Assembly: GCA_949987705.1 (NCBI GenBank)
Contig: OX465281.1
Location: forward strand, 29,186,942 to 29,250,941
DNA from: Thereva unica
Lineage: Eukaryota > Arthropoda > Insecta > Diptera > Therevidae
DNA length: 64,000 nt
Direction: 5' to 3'
Below, in pieces: positions 21,094 to 32,765 of this stretch (position 1 is the stretch's first letter; each line of letters starts with the position of its first letter). The notes beneath the pieces are model-generated. The model worked only from the letters and a program-made list of their open reading frames with translations, was not told the DNA's origin and ran no database searches. The position numbers were made by a program, and so were the translations under genes.

Positions 21094-22713
21094 ATGCAGT
21101 TGCCAATGATCAAATTGTTTGCCTCTGCGAACAAAAGCAGGCGTAAGCCGTTATTCTCCATGAATGTGTATATTCGGTTAGAGGTATCGTATCCATCGTC
21201 TGTTGAAGCTGATCGTCTGTTGAAGCTGATCGGTCCTGACAATCTGCCTCCTGCCTTTTTGCAGTGCTTCGCAAAACAGATCTTATTTCCTCTCCACATT
21301 ATCTTCAATAAATCATTATCATTAGGGCACTTTCCCACGATGTGGAAAAAATCTTTCCTCACGCCGATACATAAAGCAGGCGATAAGCACTCGGTGGGCA
21401 ACTATAGGGGCATTGCTATCTTGTCATCCATTCCCAAACTTTTCGAAAAACTTGTCTATGACAAAATTGCCCCACTTATTGACCCATTGCTAAACGAACA
21501 ACAGCATGGTTTCAGAAAAGGGCGTTCGACGACCTCAAATCTTATGGTCTTAGCTTCTGATCTGCTGCGTGGCATGGAAAACGGGTATCAAATGGATGCT
21601 GTTTATACTGACTTTAGCAAGGCCTTTGATCGAGTAGACCATGACACCTTAATGGCAAAGCTTGTAAGAGCCGGTATATCAGGCACTACCCTGGAATGGA
21701 TAAAATCTTATCTAAATGAAAGAACTCAGGTTGTTAGATTTCAAGGGTTTTTTTCTAATGAAATTGCAGTAACTTCCGGGGTTCCCCAGGGTAGTCATCT
21801 AGGCCCTCTTCTTTTCAATATCTTCATCACCGATTTATCTGAAAAGTTAATAGATATTCCACATCTCTTTTATGCAGACGACCTGAAAATATATAGCGCC
21901 GTTAAATCCCAAAGTGACGTAGTCTTTTTCCAGTCGAAACTTGATGCATTACATGACTGGTGCACAGCTTATAAATTGCATCTTAACACCAGCAAATGTC
22001 ATGCAATAACCTTCTCACGCAAAAAAGACACGCAGCTACACTCCTATCATCTCAACGGCAAAACTTTGAACCATGTTGATCATATTGTGGATTTAGGTGT
22101 TGTCCTTGACAACAAACTAAATTTCAATCTGCAATATGATAATATCACGGCCAGAGCCAATAAACTTCTAGGCTTTATAAAGAGAAGGGCTAAAGAATTC
22201 GACAATGTATGGGTCACAAAGACACTTTTCTGTTCTGTAGTCCGCCCAATCCTGGAATACGCTTGCACTATTTGGGACCCTATATTTCAAGTTCACAGCA
22301 ACAGGATTGAATCAATTCAAAGGAAATTCCTTCTATTTGCGCTGAGGCATCTACATGATCCGCATGATTATCATAGCCTTCCACCATACACGGAGAGGTT
22401 AAAGGTGTTAGAACTCATGCCTCTGTCATGCAGGAGAAAGCTGCTCACGTCATGCCTCACCCTTGACGTTCTAAATGGCAATATTAAAGTGCAGTGTCTG
22501 TCGGATATGATCAAATTTAATGATGATGTTCGACAAACAAGACATACAAAACTGCTTAAGGAATATCCGCATCGTACGGAGTATGCTAGGAACGAGCCTG
22601 TCAACAGATGCTGTATGGTTTTTAATTCCTATGGATCATGTTTCTCTCCCTCCATAAACAAACATTCTTACAAAAAAAAACTTAGATCCCTACTAACAGC
22701 ACAACTCAATTAG
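21094..22713 (+). CDS. LINE-B reverse transcriptase, chimeric open frame
   Basis: The open frame is 539 codons. About the first 46 codons come from the antisense strand of the host RTE and are fortuitous. LINE-B coding starts at LIGPDNLPP. Visible RT motifs: NYRGIAILSSIPKLFE, HGFRKGRSTTSNL, DFSKAFDRVDHD, GVPQGSHLGPLLFN and the catalytic YADDLKIY (21871-21894). The C-terminal part (VVRPILEYACTIWDP, RIESIQRKFLLFALR) is typical of Jockey/CR1-type LINEs. The endonuclease is missing through 5' truncation. The frame is uninterrupted, so the insertion may be fairly recent. An RT alone, without endonuclease, is unlikely to retrotranspose by itself. Confidence 0.85.
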   Translation: MQLPMIKLFASANKSRRKPLFSMNVYIRLEVSYPSSVEADRLLKLIGPDNLPPAFLQCFAKQILFPLHIIFNKSLSLGHFPTMWKKSFLTPIHKAGDKHSVGNYRGIAILSSIPKLFEKLVYDKIAPLIDPLLNEQQHGFRKGRSTTSNLMVLASDLLRGMENGYQMDAVYTDFSKAFDRVDHDTLMAKLVRAGISGTTLEWIKSYLNERTQVVRFQGFFSNEIAVTSGVPQGSHLGPLLFNIFITDLSEKLIDIPHLFYADDLKIYSAVKSQSDVVFFQSKLDALHDWCTAYKLHLNTSKCHAITFSRKKDTQLHSYHLNGKTLNHVDHIVDLGVVLDNKLNFNLQYDNITARANKLLGFIKRRAKEFDNVWVTKTLFCSVVRPILEYACTIWDPIFQVHSNRIESIQRKFLLFALRHLHDPHDYHSLPPYTERLKVLELMPLSCRRKLLTSCLTLDVLNGNIKVQCLSDMIKFNDDVRQTRHTKLLKEYPHRTEYARNEPVNRCCMVFNSYGSCFSPSINKHSYKKKLRSLLTAQLN

Positions 22714-22830
22714 TATAACTTATGATTATTTCTGCCAGTGCTTACTTTAAGTACCATATGTTATGTTAAGTACCATATGTAATAATTAGTTTAAGTGAGC
22801 CTTGTTTTGGCAAATAAATAAATAAATAAA
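21229..22830 (+). mobile_element. LINE-B, 5'-truncated, inserted in the RTE copy
   Basis: It begins inside the RT domain (GPDNLPPAFLQ), carries an intact RT to stop 22711-22713, a ~100-bp 3' UTR and an (AAAT)n tail at 22813-22830. RTE sequence flanks it on both sides. A 17-bp tandem duplication, CGTCTGTTGAAGCTGAT, lies at the left junction (about 21197-21230) and may be a by-product of insertion. Confidence 0.85.
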
Positions 22831-23519
22831 ATTCGTCTTTGTTCGTGTCTGGGCTGGTCTCGGTTGGGGCATTTACGGATAGGATATGGGCCTTGATCAT
22901 TCCACCGTTGGTTATAACAGCCAAACGCTCGGATATCGGTTAGAATGTGATAACGTTGCTTGCAGCCCCTCGATCGACCTTAAACCTGACGCCGGCCTCT
23001 CGTTTCTCATCACCGGTATTCTAAAGCGTCATCGTTTCGTCGATTGCTGGTGGGACGATCGTCAATGTCCCAGATCCGGTAAGTCGTAGTTCCGATAGCA
23101 CAACAACTGATATTTTGCATTTCAATAATTCCATTGCTATCATTTCCCTTTGGCCGTAGTGATGTCCTGTTCGTACATTCCACGCGGCGAATTGTATTTC
23201 CATTTTCGGTGTGATTATTTTGAGCCTTTGGCCAGTAACCTACTTAAAGCTAGCATCCCTGGCCCCAGCGCTGAGACATTGAATGCCCCGGATGCGGTGG
23301 CATTATTTCGTAACTAGTTAGTTCGTATATCCATGCGGTTTCTTGCCTACTTTCTTCGGTTTCCCATTCTGGGCAATTTCGCCTGGCCGACCTGTTCTTT
23401 TCACACCCTGGACTTGGAACTACACTATGTTGGAGTTAATGACAAACCATACCAAGTAATCAATCATACCAAAACACAGCTGAAATTGACAATATAACAT
23501 AAATATAATCCATAGTCTT

Positions 23520-23850
23520 TTACGTCTTAAATACCTTGGCACACCTTGTCTTAATGACCATGACCTGATTTCCAATTATGTCAACAAATCCTACATTCGG
23601 CCCGCCTCGCATGCACCTTTGTACTTTAAAGTAGCTCGACACGGTGCAAAACTGCACCATCAAAGTTATCGATAATGACAGCTTTTTCGCCTCCACAGAC
23701 TTATTGAGTTACCGTAGAAAGTGAAGCCTAGTCAACATTTTATGGCTATTACCATATTGCGAATGTTCCACTGACATTTACGCTCTCCTACCTACACGGC
23801 AAGGTCAACCGGCATTTGCTTGAGCACCTTTATTCAACCTAGTCCTAGCC
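23520..23850 (+). mobile_element. LINE-A remnant, highly decayed
   Basis: AAATCCTACATTCGGCCCGC (23586-23605) equals the YKSYIRP coding block of LINE-A. GACACGGTGCAAAACTG, ATGACAGCTTTTTCGCC and TTATGGCTATTACCATATTG follow in LINE-A order with many changes and small deletions. Confidence 0.65.
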
Positions 23851-25289
23851 CTTTCAAACTGCAGAGCCACTGTTGTTTCTGCAATATTCAAAGGAAATTT
23901 TGACAGATAGTCGTATATGAAATGTCAAAAACAAATGTCATTTGACATTTTATGCTAGGTTTGACTTCATTGACAGTAAAGTCATATAATGTAAAGGTAC
24001 CTCAAGCGAAGACGATATATTCTGATTTATCATTTACATCAGCGTTCTATCGAGGGAGTATTAGATGGGAGCATACGACCAGTTATTGGTGTTGACAGTT
24101 CACTCTTCTACCACAATCAAGTCACTGATTTCTTGAATGGTAGTCGGACTCTCTAACCTTTAGTTTTTAGATTTTTATGAATAAATTTTTCGTAATCGAG
24201 GGTTAACTAGTCCTGCCATATTAACCTATTCTCTCTTTTAGGACTGTTACAAGTTGCCATCGTTCGGATATTATGACTTACTCATGTACCGTAACGCACA
24301 TGCGTAGATATTTTGATATTCTACCCGTTAATCTCCTTATTCCGATGATGACCACCACTTCAGACTATTTTGTCCGCAAGCAAAACAATTATAAATTAAA
24401 ACTGTTGACAATAACAGATTCTGTAAATTTTGTTTAACAAAAGCTAGATTAAGATCTTGCTTGTAACTTTTAAGCCTACGCCCCGAAAAAACCAGTTGCC
24501 ATTGACTTAAGCCAATAAAAGCGTTACCATGTCGGAATGTGACATTATGATTCTTCTTCTTAAAACTGAAATTGCATCACAATATTTAATTTAAAATACA
24601 TATAATAAATAAATCTTTTCAAACTCTTCCCAACTTTCTGCCAAAAATTTAATCTGAATTTTCCACAAAACTTATAAATTTTCAATATAGTTTTAATTAC
24701 CGAGAAACGAGAACGGATCTAGTTTGATCCGGTTACCTGAATTTATAATGTTATTTTCTGAACCGGTTCTAAAAGTGAAAATTTAAATTTTATTCTGCGA
24801 AAATAAAAACAAAAACATCGCGAGGGGCCCATCATCAGTTGTTTTCTGCCATCATCCAGACCAAACAGTTTAGAACATGTTTGGTTTTTTAAAATTTATT
24901 TATTTTGTTTTTTGTGAACCTGGTGAAAACCGAAATGTGTAATTCACGGAAGCTTCTTCAGCCATCACATAGGTGTATGGATTTTCAGAATTTCGGCAGT
25001 TATTGTGGCTCCACACGTTTTAGTACCTTGTTGGACTATTGTCAAATGTTTTGATCTGGTTTTTGGGATGAGTCACAATTTTTTTTTATATTTTTTTGTT
25101 CGTTAAAAATCTTAGATTTTTTTAGAAAAAATATTTAGTAACAAGCTGACAAAATGTCTGACACGTTATTGGGTTTTTTTTTATTTTTATATTTACAACT
25201 TTTATGTCGGCAGCTTTGACAGACGTATTAAATGTTTGAGCAATGAACTCTCATGCATTTTCCTGACTGAACAATGAATTGTATATGAC
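23851..25289. other. No gene recognised
   Basis: Contains a TGACA/TGTCA-rich palindromic patch at 23915-23955 and several T-runs. No supported gene. Confidence 0.5.
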
Positions 25290-25500
25290 TTAGGATTTGG
25301 GACCTATTGGAGTTATACAGTTTGAGGTCGTCCGCCTAGAACAGATGAACAATATAAATTCTGATAGATCGGATATGTCTATATTGAAAAGAAGAGGACC
25401 TAGATGACTATCCTGAGGATCGCCAAACTAGATAGTACTCCTTGGAATCTGATAACCCTTGCGCTTTTGTTCAGTTATGATTTTAACTATTCCAGAATCC
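25290..25500 (-). mobile_element. LINE-B-type reverse transcriptase remnant
   Basis: Minus-strand translation gives GDPQDSHLGPLLFNI (about 25430-25383), then a DLSEFI block and stop-ADDLKLYNS near 25345-25310. This equals GVPQGSHLGPLLFN...YADDLKIY of LINE-B with the catalytic Tyr codon turned into TAG. Neighbouring sequence is too decayed to follow. Confidence 0.7.
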
Positions 25501-26099
25501 GATTTTCAACATTTTAATTTTTCACTGAGGTGTCACCCATGCTAAGGCTGAGAACTTCGTTTTAAAGATATTAAATTCAACAGTAATCTAAGTCCAGCCA
25601 ACAACGAGCTCAATATTCCTGTTGACACAATTGGACATCAGCTCAAATTAATAAAAACAAGGTCTGGCACATACTGCATACCAGAAGCAAAACTCTCAAT
25701 TCTGTTCTTTAGAACTGAGGCGATATCAAAGAGCTAGAGCTCGCACTAAATAATGGGGGACTCTCAAAAACGCTGTTTCGATACGCAGTGAAAATCTCAA
25801 ATCGCCACAAGCGAGCAACGTCACTCAGTTTGTTTAAAAACGCAAATTCCGATTCATTTATATTCTGAACATGCGCATTCAATTTCTTTTTGTTTTGGTT
25901 CGTGGTCTAACAGTTAAGTCAACAGAGCAGCGTGCCGTTCTTATGAAAGTTATATCCATTTTGGGCTTTTATGGTGAAAAAACCAAGCTTAGGAGTCACC
26001 CTTTGTACTACGATTCTGTTACGTCGTTAAGGTAATGGTGCATTGTCTAGTAGTAAGCTTTGTTTGAACGATACAAGAGAATAGGGCAGTTTGGTAAAG

Positions 26100-26440
26100 G
26101 TAGGCGGGGAGTCCGAGTAAATTTCGAATAATCTTACGTTCGATCTCTTAAATATTGTACTAGTTCGGAAATACTGGCTGCGGAAGATTATTCCACAGTC
26201 GAGTTGCCCAGCCATGCCAAAAAAGGGTTTGAAGCGCCTACTAGATTAAGGAGTGGTGTTCAAGGCGAATGTAGGATTTGTAGATTGTACCCTGGGCAGA
26301 TGGCTGAAGGAGAAGCTTGCATCTCTTAAGGAAGCCAAGACATTGAGATATTGTTTTGCGATTTGGAATATGACTAAAGTTACGTCTAGGTTACGAAATG
26401 GGCCAACCATGGGTCAGGAACATCGGTGCCGGTTTTATTA
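26100..26440 (-). mobile_element. LINE-A remnant with internal deletion
   Basis: Minus strand: CATATTCCAAATCGCAAAAC, AAGAGATGCAAGCTTCTCC and AAATCCTACATTCG follow the DHIFQIAKQ...YKSYIRP part of LINE-A, then the sequence jumps to CAACTCGACTGTGGAATAAT, its C-terminal TTRLWNNL block. Several stops. Confidence 0.75.
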
Positions 26441-26842
26441 GAGATTAGACAATGTTTTGTTTTGGATTCGTTAAACTCGACATGGTTCTTGCGGCTCAAT
26501 GTCTCTGCTGATATATTTAGACTGATTTCACGATCTAAGAGACAAGACCATCGGAAAAATTTGAGCTCCTATGCTTGAATATAGAATACTAGATAGGCAC
26601 CCTGGGTTGCCCCTATGATATCTCTTGGTGGGCTCATACAGTATACGGATGTGTACTATCAATCATCAGCCATCAAATTGAAAGACAGAAGAAGATGTGA
26701 GTACGAGGATCTAGATTGAAATTAATAGTTTTGGTAAAGTCTATATTGAAAAGAAGAGGCAATCTAGCTACTCTTTTTCGAGTAAAGTTGAATGCAGTAC
26801 TCTCAGGAACATACAAGCATGCAGGACTTATGCCTCTTTAGT

Positions 26843-27292
26843 CTAATCAGTAAGGCACCATGGCAGAGGTCCCGGGTTCGAATCTCGGCAGCACCAAGGT
26901 CCTTCACCTTTCCCACTTTCCCCACCTACATAACTTTCCTTCTTCTGTCCTCTTCCTTCTTTACATTCCTGATTCCTCCTGTCATAGCCTTCCCAAACCT
27001 TTCTCCGCTCCACCAAGCGCATATCATTAGTTAGTTGATGAAATTCAACTCGTTTCAGGAGGCATAACACTTCAGCGAGTTGTTTCTCGATGCCCCGATG
27101 TCAGAGTCGCGATAGTAATGGTAGGTGGAATAAAATATCGCGGCATGGTTGTGGCAGTTCCTTCCTTAACTTCTCCTTCGCTTTTCACTATATTCCGACT
27201 AGAGCTTGCTGTTCGACATTGCACTCTAAACGAAAAAAATAGATTGTCGACAGTGCAAAGCGGCTTTCCTGAGCCTCTAGGTTTTCACCTAA
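26843..27292 (+). mobile_element. tRNA-derived SINE, near full length
   Basis: The head has an A-box-like TAGTCTAATCAGTAAGGC and B-box GGTTCGAATCTCGG in tRNA spacing. A ~370-bp body follows (CATAGCCTTCCC, CGATGCCCCGATGTCAGAG, ATTGTCGACAGTGCAAAG) and ends at an A-rich run near 27290. The same body occurs inverted at 28967-29405. The head predicts polymerase III transcription. Confidence 0.8.
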
Positions 27293-27665
27293 AAAAGCCA
27301 AAAAATAACGCCGATCAGAGTAATTTGGACATTTCACTGAAATGATCGTTGCAGTAAGAGAAAAGACTGAGCAAAAGGTATGAAGAATCGCCATCAATTC
27401 AACAAATAAGTGTTAGCAGAAGCATAATAGAGTGGATTTCGACCAAAAGAGCTGCTTTGCATTGCGTTTAAAGTTCAATTGGGTCAATTTACACCGTCAT
27501 ACCCAGGGCCGGACTAGGCCAAGGGCCGCCCCCACGCCAATCGCAAGTTGCCGCTTCCTTAAGGCTAGCGTTTTTGGAAACTTAAATTTTTTACCTTGTA
27601 TATATATCCTTATATATATATATATATATAGGGTAAATATAATGATAATAATATTATAACATATT

Positions 27666-28447
27666 TTCCGACCCATCCCTACACATCTTAGGCGTGACAT
27701 TAGCCAAAGACTTGCGATGGAATGACCACATATTCCAAATCGCCAAACAAGCATCCCAGTGCTTGGGATTTCTTAAGAGGTGCAAGTTCCTCCTCCAGCC
27801 ATCGGCCCGCGCTGTTATTTATAAATCCTACATTCGGCCTCTTCTCGAATATAACTCCCTCGTCTGGGGCGGCGCGTCGATAACCACCTTGGCATGGTTA
27901 GATAAGGTCCAAAAAAAGGCCCTTAAATTAATTGATGACGACACCGCCTGCTCCACCATCGACCCCTTGAGCCACCGTAGGAATGTAGCAGCACTAACAA
28001 AATTTTATCGCTACTATTATAGCGACTGTTCCTCCGAAATAAACGCTCTCCTGCCTCCACGGCAATCTTATAACCGCAACACCAGATTAGCCCACTTGTC
28101 TCATTCCCTTTACCTACAACTCCCCCTTTCACGCACTCAACAAGATATGAATTCGTTTGTTAATAGAACAACTCGACTGTGGAATAATCTCTCTCAGTCA
28201 GTATTTCCGAGCTCCTACAACATCCAAGAGTTCAAACGCGGGGTTCATCGCCACCTTCTTCAACACCCCTTCACACCCCCATAACCCTTAACCTATTCCC
28301 CCCACTCCCCCATAACCCTTAACCTATTCCCCCCCCCGTACTAATCTTGCTGCTAGGCATTGCACCATGACGTGACAAACGACATGACGGACTGGTAGTA
28401 CAAAGGGTGATTCCTGAGTTTAGCACTGCCACATAAAAAAAAAAAAA
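27666..28447 (+). mobile_element. LINE-A, 5'-truncated copy inside hAT element 1
   Basis: Its borders are fixed by comparison with the uninterrupted hAT copy. It starts within the RT C-terminal region and ends in an A13 tail after GAGTTTAGCACTGCCACAT. Two near-identical ATAACCCTTAACCTATTCCCC units lie at 28280-28330. It is the best preserved LINE-A in the window. Confidence 0.9.
27694..28284 (+). pseudogene. LINE-A reverse transcriptase C-terminal fragment
   Basis: An uninterrupted 196-codon frame encodes LAKDLRWNDHIFQIA, YIRPLLEYNSLVWGGA, WLDKVQKKALKLIDD and NRTTRLWNNLSQSVFP. This is the region after the RT catalytic core. Without the core and endonuclease it cannot act as an enzyme. It is listed because it is the family reference for the other fragments here. 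Confidence 0.8.
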
Positions 28448-28474
28448 TATGATTATTTAATATAATGATTTTGT

Positions 28475-28657
28475 GTGGGTGAAAGATCTTTCTCAGTGTT
28501 AAAGAGAATAAAAAATTATTTACGTGCCAGTGTAGGTGACGAAAGAATTAATTCATTTGCAATAGTGTGCATTGAAGCTGAGCTTAATCGATCTCTAGAT
28601 GTCGAATTGTTAATTGACGATTTTGCTCAGAAAAAAGCTCAAAAAGTACTAATTTAA
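28475..28657 (+). pseudogene. hAT transposase C-terminal (dimerization) fragment
   Basis: GERSFSVLKRIKNYLRASVG, then DERINSFAIVCIE and IDDFAQKKAQK, is the conserved hAT C-terminal dimerization region that ends these transposases. The catalytic core is absent. It runs to a natural stop at 28655-28657, close to the 3' TIR, as in intact hAT elements. Confidence 0.85.
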
Positions 28658-28954
28658 AAACCGTAGAATAGTATGTATTAAAAAAAATAAATAAAAAAAA
28701 ATTCCATTCCAAAATATTAAAAAAAAAATTTTTTTCACATTATTGCCGCCCCTAGCAATGTGCCGCCCTACGCCATGGCGTTGTTGGCGTAGGCGATAGT
28801 CCGGCCCTGGTCATACCTTCTCAAATTGGATGTTGATAATGATCGAGGAGACGCTGAGTTTTTCTATACTAGAACATAACATGCGGTAGTTTCTAAGTCC
28901 TAAGTAAGGAATTAGCTCCAAAGAAGAGTGGAATGGCAAAGATACTGTGGGGGC

Positions 28955-29405
28955 GTTTTTTTTTTTTTATGTGAAAGACTAGAGTCACAGGAAACGTCCT
29001 TTATACTGTGTCGACAATCTATTTTCTTCATATAGAATGCAATGTCGAACAGCAGCTCTAGTCGGGGAAGAAAGGAACGGTCACAACCTACCCGCGACAT
29101 TTTTAGTCCACCTACTTCCAACCATTACTGTCGCGACTTTGACATCGGGGCATCGAGAAACAACTCGCTGGAGTGTTATGCCTCCTGAAACGAGTTGAAT
29201 CTCATCAACCAACCGATGACATGCGCTTTTTGGTGGGGCGGGGAAGGGCTAAGGAAGGCTATGACAGGAGGGATCAGCAATGTAAAGAGGGAAGAAGAAA
29301 GAAGGAAAGTTATGTGGGTGGGAAATTGGGAAAGGCTAGGACCGTGGCACCGCCGGGAATCGAACCCGGGACCTCTGGGATAGTAGCCGAGGCTACCGAG
29401 GCCAA
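28955..29405 (-). mobile_element. tRNA-derived SINE, reverse orientation
   Basis: A T-run at 28955-28967 is the poly(A) tail. The body matches 26843-27292 read in reverse, and the tRNA-like head (B-box complement GGGAATCGAACCCGGGA) lies at 29354-29370. It is best read as a full-length copy. Confidence 0.8.
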
Positions 29406-32400
29406 AGGCAAACCTCATTTCTTGAGGACCGTACAATGTATGTATATTTACAAAGCGATCGGCTGTGGATAGACGAACAAAAAATCATGTGGGAGGAGGA
29501 TGGAATCGTAACGGTTCAGTCGCTAGGGTGGGAGTATTCTGCAGGTTACAAAAATGCAGGGTGATATGTAAACCTCTAACAAAAAAAATTCACAACGCCT
29601 TACGATTACGATTCCCTCCTCCTACACCCTGCTCATACAAAGGGTAGTAGGACATTATTTTTGACATTTCAAAAAATTAAGACCTCAGTACAATTTACCA
29701 TCATGTAAGGGACAAATGTATTGCCTCGTCTAAGGCCGGTTTAACTGTAATACATGGTTTCATCATAGACAAGTTATTTTATGGATGGAAAAAGTAGCAT
29801 AAAAACTGTTTCCACTTGCTTTAGCGAGCTAGCACCTAATGCCGCCTGACCTTACCACTACAACCATTAAGTGCATTGCTAATAATTGCCCCAATTTCGC
29901 CAAAAACCTGAGGCCACTCGAATTTTTTTTTGCTTTCCCCGAGAAATTTTTCTGACGATTCGGGATATACTCAAACATTGTCCTTCTTATCATGGGCGCT
30001 GAAAGTCGAGTCGTGTGGCGTGACATATCCTTTGAAATAGAGTGGAGTTCCAGTCGAATTACGTCTTTAATCACAAAGGCCTTTAACTTAGCACATCCAG
30101 CCTCTGGTCCCCGACATTCCTTAAACTCAAACGACTTGTCATGCTACACGACTCTACTGTCAGCATAGGGCTCCCAGATAAAATACCTGCAAAGATGAAT
30201 GATACATAAAAAATTACGTAGTTGCTCATTTTCATTTCAAGGTACTTTACTACTGGTAAGATTAAAGCCGGTAGGCACCTGAGTATTAGGCGCAAAGCCT
30301 TAGCTCTTGTTTGCCGAAGTCGTTACATGTTTCCAAAGACAAAATAAGTACTGTAACTCTCAATAATAGTTGCGTCATTATGTTTGAACTCAACTAAAAA
30401 TAGAGTGTCCAAAGTCGTTCTTTCTAATATTCAACTTCGTCTCATTCTTCAATAGTAGATTGCGAAACCGCCTCGCTTAATAACGATTTAATGACTTTAT
30501 TTCTTTTACTATTTGCTAACTTTCAACATCACTGATTACCGCCCGCCTTATCATACCGCCAAGGGCTTTCGTTTTTTTAAGTTTCATTCTACAATTTCTG
30601 CTTTTCATAAAAAAAAATTTAAAGAAAAGCCCAACTTCCATTTTTCGACCTTCCAATTTAATAATCGTCATTTTTATGGAGTTTTCCTTAAGCAAGGTCA
30701 GTTCTGTTTACTTTGTGGTGCTGTTGCAGCCGTTGGGTGTGGTTCTGGATTGAATTTGAGTGAATTTTCATCGCAATTATAATTCCAATTCATGCTTTCC
30801 ATGTCGGTAAATTGTAATTAGTTGTAATTGTAGTGTTATTCATTGTGAAACGTAGGTACTTTTCATTGGTTTAAACAGTGTTGAAAAGTATACACTGTTG
30901 CCAATTTTCAGGTGTTCAATTAAAACTGAACTTGGTGGTATTTGACTAGTTTTTGTCTTAGATGACTTTTTTAATTGCTGTATTTTTTTAGTTCATTCTT
31001 ATGAAATAATGTTTTTTTAATTAAAAGTTTACATGTCGACTGCTTGTTGGGATAGTATCTACTAAGTTAGACATACTTATGTGCAATTGACAGCTGCATT
31101 CAAATTGTGTGAGTCCCACGCGGCTTTGCAATTCTGAACTGTGTGATTTCCAATGATAAAAAAATTGTTGTACAACTTAAAAACTACAAACATAATCAGC
31201 ACGAATCAATCAAAATCAGAAACAAAACAAAAAAATTGAAGACACGAAACACGAACCAACTCTAAAACTACAAGTAGTTAATGCCATTCCATAAAGTAAA
31301 GTTTCACAATAGTCAACATATGTCCAGGGTTCAATGTCACCATTCGGAGTCCGTGCAGCATTAAATATATGAACACGATGGATGAGCGAAGGCGTTGTGA
31401 CGAAGAGTGCTGCTGCAGCACCTCAATTGAGCAGTCCCACTGAGTCACGTGCAGTGCCTAACGGCCAGGTGTTATTAGTCACAACTGTGAATATATATTG
31501 GGAAATAATCTGACTGAATTGGCGGCATCCGTTCATTATGCCAAAAAGAATAGGTCTAGGTAGAGTCATCGGATTGGCAGAATTATTTAAAACCCAGTTT
31601 TGCCCAGCACGAACTGGTACCGCGACGGTTCGAACTTTCAAATCGATCAACGCGAAAAATCTCGAAATATCTTCAAACAAGATTAGATGGATTTTTGGGA
31701 GTTAGTCAAGACTACAACAACAAAAAATCTGCCACCATTAACCATCTTCGCGGCACGCAATATATTCTTGCCTTAAGGCAAAAGTTTCGTGGTTTCTTAG
31801 AGGTTAATCGCCTTCTCAGGTTACCGTGTGTTTTGCTACAGCCCAGCCAGCATCCAGCTGCTTCGGGTTTCTAATGGACTGATTTTTTTTGTTAATCTGC
31901 GGCTTTGTTAGTCTAGGATAAAGAGCATTAATCTAGCCGATTCTTCGGGCATACAACTCGGATTAATGCAATATACAGGAGGCATGAGGTTTTTCGTCGT
32001 ACGTGTTACAGCAATGAGTTTTGTTATTATGCAGTAATTACCCCGGCTGCGATTATGTAAGGCACTTTTACTTTTAATCGCATAACAAAAGTCTGGCTAC
32101 TAAGAAAACATATAAATCTCTCGCCAATTGTGGATGTGTATATGGATATGGTGTAAACAGAAGCGGATTGTTTTGCGGCCAGGTTGGTTGTGCTTTAGAT
32201 CTGGTTTTGCATATTAAGTATCGGTCAGTATTTATTTTAATATTTATGTTTTTTGTCATTCTTGTTCTCATTTTTAAATCAATATATTCATTCAGAATTG
32301 CATTTTTTGTTTACTTTCATGTATATTGTTTCATTATTGCTGAGTAAACAAATTATTACAACTGCGGAGTCTTACTCGTGTTTAATTTTCTTGCTTTCTC

Positions 32401-32627
32401 AATCTATTTTTTAATTTGAAAGACTATAGCTCAAAAGTAAGTCGGTTTGTACTAGTACATTTCTTCCTAACAGAAGCTACCATTCACAATGCACTTGTAA
32501 AATTTAGTAGGGCAGTCTACCATCCAATACTACCGCGCGTTACAACGATAACCTCGATGCTATTACACCCACGCTTAATATCCTTATCACCTATAAGTGA
32601 AAAAGAATGCAGAGAAGCTGCTTTGTA
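29406..32627. other. No gene recognised
   Basis: 3.2 kb without a supported gene. Frames are short and on both strands. Confidence 0.5.
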
Positions 32628-32765
32628 AAGGCCCCCATACACGGTCAAATTGAACGTACATCCAGATTTTCATCAAACCCATGCGAGCAAGGAGTTTTGA
32701 TCGGCCGACCGACTCACAACCGATAGTTTACATGTACATCTAATTTGACCGTGTTTGGGGGCCTT
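32628..32765. mobile_element. 138-bp MITE-like inverted repeat
   Basis: The ends AAGGCCCCCATACACGGTC and GACCGTGTTTGGGGGCCTT are near-complementary. The complementarity continues past AAATT.GA to GTACAT, giving arms of about 33 bases. No clear target duplication was found. Confidence 0.7.

Larger units (their letters stand above)
19828..23430 (-). mobile_element. RTE-clade LINE remnant, interrupted by a LINE-B and a MITE
   Basis: Read on the minus strand from 23430: an endonuclease start (AAWNVRTGHHYGQ, LSELRLTGSG near 23200-23040), then NAPTETSPDTNKDEF near 22870. After LINE-B it resumes at 21228 with the endonuclease segment matching 60222 onward (TTYACFCSQRQTI in a broken frame). After the MITE it runs to the RT C-terminus and 3' end GAAGAAGA near 19828. 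An internal deletion near 20395 removes the RT core. Frames are broken throughout, so this is a dead copy. The order endonuclease-RT and the RRLRWFGHVCRLDD-type C-terminus fit the RTE clade. Confidence 0.8.
27504..28809 (+). mobile_element. hAT element 1 with perfect 8-bp target duplication
   Basis: Ends are CAGGGCCGGACTA at 27504 and TAGTCCGGCCCTG ending at 28809. GTCATACC is repeated at 27496-27503 and 28810-28817. An internal ~780-bp LINE-A (27666-28447) splits it. Without that LINE the element matches hAT element 2 at 55964-56676. It keeps only the C-terminal transposase exon, so it is non-autonomous. Confidence 0.93.

Noticed and set aside
26843..26905. A functional tRNA gene
   Set aside because: The head continues into a ~370-bp body shared with the inverted copy at 28955-29405, so it is a SINE.
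29340..29400. A functional tRNA gene on the minus strand
   Set aside because: Same SINE family, with a body and poly(A) tail.
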